DNA of 64,000 bases from Glycomyces sp. L485 (GCF_022548875.1 NZ_JAKZEW010000002.1:62898-126897), one strand, 5' to 3'; numbered from the stretch's first letter, positions 25,700 through 34,543 are shown. Numbers and translations: made by a program. The notes: generated from the letters alone by a model not told the origin.

Positions 25700-26776
25700 C
25701 TACCAGCCGCTATCCCATTGTGAGTGGACCTTTGCGCTACAGTACTTGTCCGTACATTCGCGGGCTTCTACCCAGTTGTAGTCTGCGAACGACGGAACGA
25801 CCGAGTTGTTGGCGGCGCGGAGTGACATAGCGGCGTCGATTCCCATGTACGACTGCTTTGCATTACCTTTGAACTTGGCTCCGAAATGGAAGTCGGAACC
25901 GATCAGAATTGGCGTCACTGAATCGCATTGAGTGATGGGGAAGCTAATTGAAGCTCCACCCGCTCCGAGTTCAGCGTTCGCGCCGTTACAGTGCTGATTG
26001 TATTGAGTCGGTGCATGCCCCAATACACTAAAGAAGTTGCTGTTGTTCTCGTTCCAGGGGCGCGATCGAATCGTGAATTCCCTGAAGAATGTCGTGAGAT
26101 TTGTCCTGGTCCGGAAGTTCGAGTAGCGGTTGTAGAACCACCGGTCGGTGCCAGAGACGGCGTATTTCTGGTATAGCGTGTTCATGATGTGATCACCCTT
26201 CGCGCCATGCTCAACCGCCGGCGTGAAGTGGATGGTTGCGGAGCCACTGCTGTACAGATAGGCACCCGTCGCGCTCTGGACTGAACCGAACCCGCTGCCA
26301 GATTCAACGATCGAGGGCTTGCTCGTGCTCGGTACTTCCTGGACAGTGAGTCCAACGGCGGTCGCGGCATCGACCTCTCCGCCTTCGCTGGCATCTTCAC
26401 GACCAAGGAACAGACCTGTGGGTTCAAGGTCCGACGGCCAGACCACATCAATGGTGCCTTCAGGAACCGTAGGATCGGGAAGTGTGGCGACGTTCACCGC
26501 GGAAGCGTCAGTGAGCACGCCAGAGCGTGCATTCGACTCGAGGTACTCAGTGGCGAACTCCTGAGAGCTAGCGGAACTCGCAATGCGGCTCAGGATCTCT
26601 CCTCCTGAGTACTCCACCTCGCTGCTCGTTGAAGCTTGCGCTGACGCCGCCGGCACTAGGCCGAACACCAGGCTGACCACCGGAATCACAAGGACTGCGA
26701 CCCTGCCGAGTGCATGCGATAGGTTTGTTGATGGTTGATGGGTGATGGGGTGATGGGGTGATGGGGGGGAAACCAT
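25700..26776 (-). CDS. secreted protein of unknown function
   Basis: 358 aa. Start ATG 26776 with AGGAAGGA about 6 bases upstream. The first ~20 residues are a His/Pro/Ser-rich lead encoded by a short tandem repeat. A signal sequence follows (VAVLVIPVVSLVFGLVPAASA). The mature part is rich in Ser, Thr, Asn and aromatic residues (GTDRWFYNRYSNFRTRTN) with four Cys near the C-terminus. No family recognised. First gene of the tight three-gene secreted/membrane operon. Confidence 0.65.
   Translation of the reverse strand: MVSPPSPHHPITHQPSTNLSHALGRVAVLVIPVVSLVFGLVPAASAQASTSSEVEYSGGEILSRIASSASSQEFATEYLESNARSGVLTDASAVNVATLPDPTVPEGTIDVVWPSDLEPTGLFLGREDASEGGEVDAATAVGLTVQEVPSTSKPSIVESGSGFGSVQSATGAYLYSSGSATIHFTPAVEHGAKGDHIMNTLYQKYAVSGTDRWFYNRYSNFRTRTNLTTFFREFTIRSRPWNENNSNFFSVLGHAPTQYNQHCNGANAELGAGGASISFPITQCDSVTPILIGSDFHFGAKFKGNAKQSYMGIDAAMSLRAANNSVVPSFADYNWVEARECTDKYCSAKVHSQWDSGW
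26730..26769. repeat. short tandem repeat at a gene's 5' end
   Basis: Five units of GATGGKT/GATGGGGT (7-8 bases each) run from 26730 to the start region of the secreted protein gene. A G7 tract lies next to its ATG. Unit lengths are not multiples of three, so gain or loss of a unit would shift the frame ahead of the signal peptide. Confidence 0.7.
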
Positions 26777-27245
26777 CGAAATCCTTCCTATTACGGATTC
26801 GATACTTGGAGTGCTTTTGTCGGTAATGCTAACGTTTGCCACAATGAAAATATCAGCCACCCGATACTCGCGCAAGCACGCTACGGGCTGGTTCAAGTCG
26901 CAAAAGCTCGACCGTCGTCGCTGGTCAAGTAGCCCATAGCTCCATACGTTCGGCTTGGGGGAGTGTAGGGAAGAAGTAGCACTCTTGTGAGGACTGTCAT
27001 ATTTGTCCTTCGAGGTAGGCGCCCAACCACTCGAGGGAGCATGTTGGGCCGTAGACATCAGTGTTCGAGATCCGCAGCCTCGGACCCTGCCGCTTCCGCC
27101 CCAACCACGGCGATCCCGCCGCTGACACTGGTCATGGTGAACCAGACGCCACCAGAGCCGATCCCAGTGGTTCCACCAACGCACTACCTCGCCATCTGAG
27201 ACCGGCACCAAGAGGTCTCAGGCTGAAATGCGGCTGTAGTACCGG
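26777..27245. other. gene-free region upstream of the secreted operon
   Basis: 469 bases. No frame with convincing codon bias on either strand. Expected to hold the promoter of the three-gene operon. Confidence 0.35.
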
Positions 27246-27836
27246 TCAATCCAAGTTGAGCGGTATTCGGCGTGGAGCAAAGGTTTCGACTGCCGCGGCG
27301 AGGTGCTCTCGGTCTAGTCTCCACCAGAAATCCACCGGCACGGCCACGTCGTACCGCGGATCGCAGGCGTGGATCTGGCTGGCCGCCATACCGTGCAACG
27401 CGGTGAACGGAAGACGGCGTCGTAGCGGACGAGACTTCGCAGCCCGTTTCACAACGAGCCATTGGTTGGAAGCCTTCGTGGCATCGGTGCGGACCGTGAT
27501 CGAGGCGACCTCCCTCCAGGGAATTGTCATGTACCCGGAAAGCAGGCCGAACGGCTGGATCGTCAGGCCTGAGCGATCCGCCCGGAGCGCAAGAGGTCGA
27601 AATAGTCCCATGGCAAGCCTGACCATGAGTATCACGCTGAACATGACCAGGGCAACGAGCCCGATGGCCTGCTGGAGTGAGCGAGGCAGCCTCCGGTACT
27701 CAGAGGACATATCCACTAGCAACAATGTGACACCCGTAGCTGCGAATAGGCTTAGCAGGGGATACCGCCACAGGTCGTGGAGCAAGAAACCGTAGCGGAC
27801 GGAATACTCTGAGTCTTTGTCGCGTTCGGGGAGCAC
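27246..27836 (-). CDS. two-helix membrane protein with bacterial PH-like domain
   Basis: 196 aa. Two membrane helices (YPLLSLFAATGVTLLLVDM, AIGLVALVMFSVILMVRLAM) are followed by a soluble part with a PH-like start (LALRADRSGLTIQPFGLLSG, then YMTIPWREVASITVRTD). This layout is common in actinobacterial STM3941/bPH-type proteins of unknown role. Start GTG 27836 is weakly supported. Confidence 0.55.
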   Translation of the reverse strand: MLPERDKDSEYSVRYGFLLHDLWRYPLLSLFAATGVTLLLVDMSSEYRRLPRSLQQAIGLVALVMFSVILMVRLAMGLFRPLALRADRSGLTIQPFGLLSGYMTIPWREVASITVRTDATKASNQWLVVKRAAKSRPLRRRLPFTALHGMAASQIHACDPRYDVAVPVDFWWRLDREHLAAAVETFAPRRIPLNLD

Positions 27837-27953
27837 TCCCGCATTCTAGGCCGTCTACCAGGATCTGAGGTCCCAGTTGAACACGGCCCAGCACCTCCCC
27901 CATGTTTCAACCCGAAGTTCAACGGCGTTGTCAACCGCGTTCGCGACCGCACC

Positions 27954-28463
27954 TCAGTGATGGGTGCTCAGCATCGACTTGTGCAGTCGATGGGCGAACA
28001 CCTCGAAGTCGAGCATCGCCTCGACGTACCTTCTTGCCGCGGGGACCGAGGAGTCGGCCTCGGCTCGCAGCTCCCCGACTCGGCGCAGCCGGTTCTCGAG
28101 CTCCGCGCGCAGCCCCGCCGAAAGGAACGAGTAGAGATCGGCGATCGACCCGGACTCGATGGCCTTCTCCGCCAGAGGGATCACCGGACCGATGTCAAGC
28201 CCGGCGGGCTTGAGGCCCGTGTACGGCGCGCCCTCACCCTCCCGATGTAGGCGTACCACCGTCTCGAGGAAGTACCGGTCGGCGACCTCGCGGGCTTCGG
28301 GGCCCGACTCGCGAGCGCGCTGAGCCTTGTGGAAGGTCGCCCGCACCTCCGCCTCGGCGGACTCGGGGACGAACGGGAGGGCCAGGGCGACATTCGATTC
28401 TTCGAGGGCGCGCCGAGCGGCGGTCGCGACCGGGCCGTCCATCGAATCGCAATGCGGTGGCAT
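27954..28463 (-). CDS. DUF6448 family protein
   Basis: 169-aa cytoplasmic helical protein. The beginning MPPHCDSMDGPVATAARRAL and the central FLETVVRLHREGEGAPYTGL are characteristic of DUF6448. Function unknown. ATG 28463 gives the conserved MPPHCD start; a start six codons upstream is possible. Confidence 0.75.
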   Translation of the reverse strand: MPPHCDSMDGPVATAARRALEESNVALALPFVPESAEAEVRATFHKAQRARESGPEAREVADRYFLETVVRLHREGEGAPYTGLKPAGLDIGPVIPLAEKAIESGSIADLYSFLSAGLRAELENRLRRVGELRAEADSSVPAARRYVEAMLDFEVFAHRLHKSMLSTHH

Positions 28464-28670
28464 CGGTGACCGCCTCCTCATGACGACTACCCGTTCAGCA
28501 TATGTCCGAGCCTTGCAGTAGCCGAGTTCTTCTCAAGGATCGCCTGCGACCGGAGATCGCCCCGCCGGTCCGCACTCGCGCGTGAAGCGGTTGGGAAGTT
28601 CGGAGTATGGGTAGACGATCACTCCCGACAGCTTCGGCTACGCCCTTCATCAACTGGGATCGAGAGTCGA

Positions 28671-28770
28671 ACGTCTGCTATCGGCTGGCCCTGGATATAC
28701 ACCGCGACCTCGGCAATCGTCGACGGCACGACATCGTTCTCACGCAGCTCGGCGACGATCGGCACCTACG
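28671..28770 (+). pseudogene. possible TPR-repeat fragment
   Basis: One frame reads CYRLALDIHRDLGNRRRHD then IVLTQLGDD, the signature of one tetratricopeptide unit as found in actinobacterial NB-ARC/TPR proteins. It has no start, no second repeat, and a stop a few codons later. It abuts the DUF3500 remnant. Low confidence because an overlapping frame is also open. Confidence 0.35.
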
Positions 28771-28957
28771 GTGAGGACGCGGTCTACTACTACCGAGTCC
28801 AAAACCCGGTCGTGCTCATCCAGTGCGACTGCCAGGGGCCGCCGCCTGCGACGGCGACGGCCCGAGCCAGAACCAGATCCACACCCTGATCCGCACCCCG
28901 AACGGCAACGACTACGGAATGGACCTGCTCAAGCTCCACCTCGAACTCGACCACTGA
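28760..28957 (+). pseudogene. DUF3500 protein, C-terminal remnant with frameshift
   Basis: [20 protein letters not shown], then a frameshift at about 28835-28870, then [20 protein letters not shown] and LKLHLELDH at a stop. The [13 protein letters not shown] and [15 protein letters not shown] blocks are the conserved end of DUF3500 proteins; the ~300 upstream residues are gone. The whole stretch 28464-29465 contains only such debris. Confidence 0.65.
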
Positions 28958-29124
28958 CGCAGGTGAGGGACGCCGCGGCGGTGCCGGGTTCAGATGGCTC
29001 CGTCGCTGGCCGGCCATGCTGACGTCGTCGCCGGGAGAGATGCACCGGACGGACCTTGGGAGGGGGCCGGAGGAGGCAGGGCCTGCGAACGTGGTGCACG
29101 ACCGACCGAGCCCTCAAAACACGA

Positions 29125-29155
29125 ATGAGCGGTCATCAACCCGTTGGCCGCTCAT
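29125..29155. terminator. hairpin in the remnant region
   Basis: ATGAGCGG and CCGCTCAT pair over 8 bp, extendable by three more pairs. Possibly a terminator left from a lost gene, or serving the tRNA on the other strand. Confidence 0.35.
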
Positions 29156-29462
29156 GTGCTTAATCTAGCGGCTTTGTTCGGCTGAGGACTGCTTCGCTTC
29201 GTGGTGCCAGGTTCGTCTGCGGTCTTCGGGCTGTACGAGTCGCTGGTCGAGGAAGACCGGCAGACACTCAACTCGATCTGCTTCACCCGGCTCCACGTCG
29301 ATACCGATGCGGACCAGCGACCCACCACCAGCGGGAGCGCCACGACCGCCAGCATCGCGCCCCAGCTGGCGTATCGGGACCAGGAACGCGAAAACGGCAC
29401 CTGCCCTAAGGCCGGTGCCGCGGACGATATTCAGAAGGGTCAGAGTTCAAGTCTGACCGCCG

Positions 29463-29538
29463 TGGTGGAGCTTAGGGGATTCGAACCCCTGACCTTTTCC
29501 ATGCCATGGAAACGCGCTACCAACTGCGCCAAAGCCCC
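29463..29538 (-). tRNA. tRNA-Ala (anticodon GGC)
   Basis: Complete cloverleaf on the minus strand: acceptor GGGGCTT/AAGCTCC including the G3-U70 wobble pair that marks alanine tRNAs, D-arm with GCGCAGTTGGTAGCGC, anticodon stem TTTCC/GGAAA around loop ATGGCAT, and T-arm with GGTTCGAATCC. The 3' CCA is encoded (29463-29465). Reads GCC codons. Confidence 0.95.
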
Positions 29539-29715
29539 TTGCGGTTTGGATCCCAGGTTTCAGACCTTGGAACCGGGACCAGTTTACACAGGGTTCAGGC
29601 CGCTACCCAGGGAGGGGCTGGAGACGGCGGTCACGTTGGTTCGGTGAGGTTCTGGCGGGGTTCCGGCTCGTCTACGGTGAAGTTCGATTGATGTGGAATG
29701 TCTGGGGGACGTTGC

Positions 29716-30468
29716 ATGATTCCTTACCATCTGGTCGATGGGACGGGCGATCCCGTGGTGTTGATCAACTCGCTGGGCGGGACGCTGGATATGTGGAAAC
29801 CGCAGGTCGGACCGCTGACGGAGCGGTTCCGGGTGGTGCGGTTCGACACCCGCGGGCATGGGGCGACCCACGCCGAGCCGGGGGAGTGGAGCATGGACGA
29901 CTTCGCCGACGATGTCGCTGATCTGCTCGTTGGACTCGGCATCGAGCGGGCACACCTGGTCGGGATCTCGCTCGGCGGGGCGATCGCGATGACGACGGCG
30001 CTGCGCCACCCCGGCCGGGTCGGGCGGCTGGTGCTCCTGAGCACGGCCCCGAAGCTCGGCACCGTCGAGTCGTGGCACGAGCGGACGGCGAAGGTCAAGG
30101 CCGAGGGCTGCGGATCCATCGCCGACGCGACGATGAACCGTTGGTTCACCCCGGGATTCCACGCCGAGCACCCGGAGGTCGTCGCCGAGTTCCGCGAGCA
30201 CTTCGCCGCCTGCGACGCGGAGGGCTACGCGTCCTGCTGCGACGCGATCGCGAAGTACGACCTGCGCGGCCGGCTCAGCCCGATCGACACCGGTGCGCTG
30301 GTCATGTACGGCACGCTGGACGAGGTCACGACCGCTTCGGACGCCGAGGCCATCGCCTCGGAGATCGCCCTGACGGAGGTGGTCGAGGTCGAGGGAGCCC
30401 AGCACCTGATCTCCACCGAGCAAGCCGACTTCGTCAACCGGAGGATCATCGACTTCCTCAGCGTTTGA
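29716..30468 (+). CDS. alpha/beta hydrolase, 3-oxoadipate enol-lactonase-like
   Basis: 250-aa hydrolase. Start region DPVVLINSLGGTLDMWKPQV (oxyanion His-Gly replaced by NSLGG, as in PcaD-type enzymes), RFDTRGHGATHAE, nucleophile GISLGGAIAM, acid in TLDEVTTASD and His in EGAQHLIS. PcaD relatives hydrolyse the enol-lactone of the beta-ketoadipate pathway. No other pathway gene is adjacent, so the substrate is open. ATG 29716 chosen; ATG 29698 is possible. Confidence 0.8.
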   Translation: MIPYHLVDGTGDPVVLINSLGGTLDMWKPQVGPLTERFRVVRFDTRGHGATHAEPGEWSMDDFADDVADLLVGLGIERAHLVGISLGGAIAMTTALRHPGRVGRLVLLSTAPKLGTVESWHERTAKVKAEGCGSIADATMNRWFTPGFHAEHPEVVAEFREHFAACDAEGYASCCDAIAKYDLRGRLSPIDTGALVMYGTLDEVTTASDAEAIASEIALTEVVEVEGAQHLISTEQADFVNRRIIDFLSV

Positions 30469-30588
30469 CCATCGTCCAGTCGCCGTCGGCGGACGAGGAG
30501 CACCGCGGGCGGGCCCGCCTATTTCCTCATTTGCGAAGTCATCGTGGCCGATCTTCGATCCGTCCGGGTGTCCGGCATGATGCGGCGC

Positions 30589-30747
30589 CTACCTACGGCC
30601 GACCCGGCGCCTGATGAACCCGAAGACGATGGTGCCGATGAAGAGCACGATGGCGATGACGGCCAGCCAGAGCAGGCCCTCAAGGGCGAAGCCGACGATC
30701 GCCAGCACAGCCCAGATAATGATCAGGATCCATAGAACTGTCCACAT
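30589..30747 (-). CDS. small hydrophobic membrane protein, 52 aa
   Basis: Two membrane helices: VLWILIIIWAVLAIVGFAL and LLWLAVIAIVLFIGTIVFGF, then RRRVGRR at the C-terminus. Small hydrophobic proteins with this shape are frequent in actinobacteria and are of unknown function. No strong ribosome binding site, so the transcript may be leaderless. Confidence 0.6.
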   Translation of the reverse strand: MWTVLWILIIIWAVLAIVGFALEGLLWLAVIAIVLFIGTIVFGFIRRRVGRR

Positions 30748-31038
30748 GTCTTGATCGTAGGCTTCAGTTCGCGTGAAATGTCAGAATTAGCACAAACAAC
30801 GCTATTTCTCAACGTGCGACGGTTGAGCGCGGCGACGAATCTCGGTGGTCGGCGGCCCGTGCGCATGCCCTACGGACGTGACCGGCGTGGCCCACGCTTC
30901 GCGCGTGGACCACTCCGGTGTTCGCCTCGGATCAGAGTGTCATCGGTCGATGTCGTCGGTGATCGCCTCGCCGACGAACAAGGGGCCCGCCCACTCCGAG
31001 GGCTCCCATTCCTTCGCGTTCAGAGCGCCACTCATCAG

Positions 31039-31170
31039 GTCTCGCAGCTCAAGGGCAGCTCGGACCGATGGCGCATCCGCGTCGGCGATCGGCGCATCTT
31101 CTACAAGATCGAGGACGGCCGGCTCGTCGTTCTGGTCATCGCCATCGGCCGTCGCGACAAGGACGGCTGA
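31039..31170 (+). pseudogene. RelE/ParE-type toxin, C-terminal remnant
   Basis: The last ~43 codons match the end of a RelE toxin: SQLKGSSDRWRIRVGDRRIF followed by YKIEDGRLVVLVIAIGRRD. The N-terminal half is missing or out of frame, and no antitoxin gene is recognisable upstream. Probably a broken toxin-antitoxin locus. Confidence 0.65.
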
Positions 31171-31186
31171 ATCACGTCGGTTCGCG

Positions 31187-32554
31187 TCAGTCCCAGGTGA
31201 GGCCCGGGGCGTAGCGGCGGGGCCGCAGTTTGGCGATGAGCTGCGCCGCGACGTCGAAGAGCCTGCCGGTGGAGCCGGGCGGGCCCACGAGCTGGACCGT
31301 CGCGGGGACGCCGTCGCCGCGCATGCCCACCGGGACCACCAGCGCCGGGAGTCCGGCCAGGCCGAACGGCGCGGTGAACGCGGCGGCGCCGGCCAGGTGG
31401 GTCACGTTGGAGCGCAGCGTCTGCGTCGACCAGCCCTGCGCCGCCGGAGGCGGGCCGGGCATGCCGGGGGTGACGAGCAGGTCGTAGTCGCCGAAGTCGA
31501 ACCAGTCCTCTAGGTGGCGGCGGATCCGGTTGCCGTCGCCGAGGATCGGGCCGAACAGGCCCTTCAGGTACGTCTTCTCGCCGAGGGCGACCAGGCGGCG
31601 GGTGCGCCGCTGGAGACCGTCGGGCCCGCACTTGAGGCTCCTGAGGTAGGCCGCGCACGACCATGCCCCCGAGGAGGCGGCGGTCAGGCGGGGACCGAAC
31701 TTCGGCCGCGCCCTGAACGTGTCGTGTCCCAGGTCGGTCATGCACCGCACGGCCTGGAGCAGCGACTTCGTGGCTTCGTCGTCGACCCTCGCGGGCAGCG
31801 GCGTGGTGTTGGCCGCCGCGATCCGCAGGCGGCCGGGGTCGCCGGTGCTGCGCGGGGACCGGTGCGTCAGCGCCGCGTATGCCAGGGCCGCGTCGTCGAC
31901 GGTGGTGGCGAGGACTCCGACGTGGCCGTTGAGCCAGTGCTCGGGGTCGGAGTTGAGGTCGGCTGGGACGTGCTCGGGGCTGTAGGCGACGACGCCGCAG
32001 GCCGCGGCGGCGGTGCGGACGCCGCCGGCCGAGCCGGGGCCGTCGATGCCGATGCCGATCGGGGCCGCGCCTGTCGCGACCGCGAGCGCGGCGCCGCCTG
32101 AGGGACCGCCTATGCCGCGGTCGGGCCGCCACGGGTTGCCCGGCACGTTGCCGTCGTCGTCGGTGGCGGGCCACAGTCCCAGTTCGGACGAGCGGCCGAA
32201 GCCGACCACGACCGCTCCGGCGCCCCTGATGCGCTGCACCGCCCGGTGGTCGCTCTCGGCGATCGGGAGGAACGTGGCGTTCGAGCCGAGGCGGGGAGCG
32301 TGGCCGGTGACCGGCAGTTGCTCGCACACGGCGACGGGGACGCCCGCGGCCGGCAGGGCCGAGCGGTCGTCGATCTCGTCGACGGCGGCGGCCTCGGCGA
32401 GCGATTCGATCTTGCGGACGGAGGTGAGCGCGTCGGCGGCCTCGCGGTGCTCCTCGATGTGGCGGAGGTGGTGGTCGACGACGATGGCGGCGTCGGCGTC
32501 ACCTCGCCTGACCGCCTTGGCTATCTGCTGCGCGGTAGTTCCCGACCAGCTCAC
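31187..32554 (-). CDS. amidase-signature family protein, atypical active site
   Basis: 455 aa, full length for the family. The fold's landmarks are visible: GVPVAVCEQLPV where the catalytic Lys normally stands (GVPVAVKD), IGGPSGGAALAVATG in place of GGSSGG, IDGPGSAGGVRTAAAACGV in place of the nucleophile loop DGAGSVRxPA, and FGLAGLPALVVPVGM. With Lys replaced by Cys, one Ser by Pro, and a 3-residue insertion or a Ser-to-Gly change at the nucleophile loop, classical amidase chemistry looks lost. It lies 43 bases downstream of metB on the same strand. Confidence 0.75.
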   Translation of the reverse strand: MSWSGTTAQQIAKAVRRGDADAAIVVDHHLRHIEEHREAADALTSVRKIESLAEAAAVDEIDDRSALPAAGVPVAVCEQLPVTGHAPRLGSNATFLPIAESDHRAVQRIRGAGAVVVGFGRSSELGLWPATDDDGNVPGNPWRPDRGIGGPSGGAALAVATGAAPIGIGIDGPGSAGGVRTAAAACGVVAYSPEHVPADLNSDPEHWLNGHVGVLATTVDDAALAYAALTHRSPRSTGDPGRLRIAAANTTPLPARVDDEATKSLLQAVRCMTDLGHDTFRARPKFGPRLTAASSGAWSCAAYLRSLKCGPDGLQRRTRRLVALGEKTYLKGLFGPILGDGNRIRRHLEDWFDFGDYDLLVTPGMPGPPPAAQGWSTQTLRSNVTHLAGAAAFTAPFGLAGLPALVVPVGMRGDGVPATVQLVGPPGSTGRLFDVAAQLIAKLRPRRYAPGLTWD

Positions 32555-32597
32555 GACTCTCGTCCTTTCGTATGGGGATGGGGTGTCATTGCCGGGG

Positions 32598-33746
32598 TCA
32601 GCTCCCGAGTGCCTGGCGCAGGTCGGCCAGGAGGTCGCCCGGATCCTCGATGCCGACCGACAGCCGGACGAGGTCGGAGGGCACTTCGAGCGCCGAGCCC
32701 GCGACGGAGGCGTGGGTCATGCGGCCGGGGTGCTCGATGAGCGACTCGACGCCGCCGAGGGACTCGCCGAGCGTGAACACCTCGGTGCGCGAGCACATCT
32801 CGACTGCCGCCTCCTCGCCGTGCTTGTGGCGGAACGAGATCATGCCGCCGTAGCGTTTCATCTGCTTGCCGGCGACGTCGTGCCCGGGGTGGGTGGACAG
32901 GCCGGGGTAGCGGACTTCGGCGACGGCGTCGTGGCCGGCGAGGAACTCCGCGATCGCCTCGGCGTTGTCGCAGTGCCGGTCCATGCGGGCGGCGAGAGTT
33001 TTGATGCCGCGCAGCGTAAGCCAGGCGTCGAAGGGGCCGGCGACGGCACCCATCGAGTTGTGGTGGAACGCGATCGGCTCGGCCAGCACCTCGTCGTCGA
33101 CGACGACGGCCCCGCCGACCACGTCGGAGTGTCCGCCGAGGTATTTCGTGGTCGAGTGGACGACGACGTCGGCGCCGAGCGCGAGCGGCTGCTGGAGGTA
33201 GGGGCTGGCGAAGGTGTTGTCGACGACGAGGATCGCGTCGTTCTGGTGCGCGAGCGCGGCGAGTTCGGCGATGTCGGCGATATTGAGCAGCGGGTTCGTG
33301 GGCGTCTCGACCCAGATCATCCGCGTGCCTTGATCCAGGCTCTGGGCGACCGCGTCCAGGTCGGTGATGGGCGCGGCGGTGTAGCGCAGGCCCCAGCGGG
33401 CGGCGACCTTGTCGAACAGGCGGAACGTGCCGCCGTAGGCGTCGTTGGGGATGATGACGTGGTCGCCGGGTTTCAGGAGCGCGCGCAGCACGGTGTCCTC
33501 GGCGGCGAGGCCCGAGGCGAAGGCGAAGCCGCGGGCGCCGCCTTCGATGGAGGCCAGGCAGGTCTCCAGTGCGGTGCGGGTGGGATTGCCTGAGCGCGAG
33601 TACTCGTAGCCGCCTCGCAGGCCCCCGACGCCGTCCTGCTTGTAGGTGGAGGTGGCGTAGATCGGTGGGACGACCGCGCCGGTGAGCGGGTCGGGTTCCT
33701 GCCCGGCGTGGATCGCGCGTGTGGAGAATCCGTGGGCTTCGTGCAT
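32598..33746 (-). CDS. metB: cystathionine gamma-synthase
   Basis: 382-aa PLP enzyme of the Cys/Met metabolism family: STRAIHAGQEPDP, YEYSRSGNPTR, the PLP Lys in HSTTKYLGGHSD, and LSVGIEDPGDLLADL at the end. It joins an activated homoserine to cysteine in methionine synthesis. Together with the cystathionine beta-synthase at the right edge it indicates transsulfuration. MetB versus CysB/CGL-type lyase cannot be fully separated by eye; actinobacterial neighbours of this sequence type are usually called MetB. Confidence 0.85.
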   Translation of the reverse strand: MHEAHGFSTRAIHAGQEPDPLTGAVVPPIYATSTYKQDGVGGLRGGYEYSRSGNPTRTALETCLASIEGGARGFAFASGLAAEDTVLRALLKPGDHVIIPNDAYGGTFRLFDKVAARWGLRYTAAPITDLDAVAQSLDQGTRMIWVETPTNPLLNIADIAELAALAHQNDAILVVDNTFASPYLQQPLALGADVVVHSTTKYLGGHSDVVGGAVVVDDEVLAEPIAFHHNSMGAVAGPFDAWLTLRGIKTLAARMDRHCDNAEAIAEFLAGHDAVAEVRYPGLSTHPGHDVAGKQMKRYGGMISFRHKHGEEAAVEMCSRTEVFTLGESLGGVESLIEHPGRMTHASVAGSALEVPSDLVRLSVGIEDPGDLLADLRQALGS

Positions 33747-33839
33747 AGCCCTAACGCTAACCGACGCGAGTACCTGTGGCCATGCATAGCCACGCTAAGC
33801 TGCGAGCGACACGTACCTGCTTCACTTAGGGGTTGCCTC

Positions 33840-34103
33840 ATGGGCTTCGACGAAGTACACAAGATGGACATCACTGGCGACGGCCACGAAGAGACGGTCG
33901 GTGTGCGCCGCAACGAAGACGGCTCGGTCGAGTATCACGTGGACATCGACGACGACGGCACCGCCGACATGAAGGCCGTCGACTCCGACGGCGACGGCAA
34001 CATCGACCACGTGCTGCTGGACCACGACGGCGACGGCAAGTACGACGCGGCGGCCGTCGACTCGACCGGCGACGGCCAGCTCGACACCATGGCCGAGAAC
34101 TAA
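33840..34103 (+). CDS. small Asp-rich protein with five EF-hand-like loops
   Basis: 87 aa, no signal peptide. Five DxxxDG repeats follow one another: DITGDGHEE, DIDDDGTAD, DSDGDGNID, DHDGDGKYD and DSTGDGQLD, spaced about 9-21 residues apart. These resemble calcium-binding loops of dockerins and thrombospondin type 3 repeats. Cytoplasmic location would suit a Ca buffer or sensor. ATG 33840 with AGGGG eight bases upstream. Ends before a strong hairpin. Confidence 0.7.
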   Translation: MGFDEVHKMDITGDGHEETVGVRRNEDGSVEYHVDIDDDGTADMKAVDSDGDGNIDHVLLDHDGDGKYDAAAVDSTGDGQLDTMAEN

Positions 34104-34122
34104 GCCCCGCACAGACTTTCGC

Positions 34123-34152
34123 CGCGGGCGCCCCGGTTCCGGGGCGCCCGCG
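34123..34152. terminator. strong GC hairpin between convergent genes
   Basis: CGCGGGCGCCCCGG and its exact complement flank TT (effective loop 4 bases). It lies between the Asp-rich protein gene and the convergent VOC gene and probably ends both transcripts. Confidence 0.75.
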
Positions 34153-34159
34153 TTCGTCG

Positions 34160-34543
34160 CTAAGGCTCGGTGCGCTCGGCCTCGGAGCGCTCGACGCAGA
34201 ACTCGTTGCCCTCTGGGTCGGCCAGGACGACCCAGCCCTTGCCGTCGTCGGTGCGATGGTCGGCGACGAGGGCGGCGCCGATGCCGATGAGGCGCTCGAC
34301 CTCCTCGTCGCGGGTGGTGTCGGGCCCGAGGTCGAGGTGGAGCCTGTTCTTGACGCTCTTCTCTTCGGGGACGTTGATGAAGAGGAGATCCACCCCGTCG
34401 GGGTTGACGAGTAGATTCTCCTCGTCTTCGGGGTTGTTCGGGTACTCCGGGTGCTCGGAGAAGCCGGTGACCAGCTCCCAGAACTTCGAGAGCGCGTAGG
34501 AGTTCTCGCAGTCGAACGTGACCTGCCTGATAAGTGAAACCAT
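34160..34543 (-). CDS. VOC family (glyoxalase-like) protein
   Basis: 127-aa single VOC module: IRQVTFDCENSYALSKFWEL at the start, KNRLHLDLGPDT in the middle and VVLADPEGNEFCVE at the end. It supplies His and Glu metal-ligand candidates. Substrate unknown. ATG 34543 used; ATG 34549 would add two residues. Confidence 0.8.
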   Translation of the reverse strand: MVSLIRQVTFDCENSYALSKFWELVTGFSEHPEYPNNPEDEENLLVNPDGVDLLFINVPEEKSVKNRLHLDLGPDTTRDEEVERLIGIGAALVADHRTDDGKGWVVLADPEGNEFCVERSEAERTEP

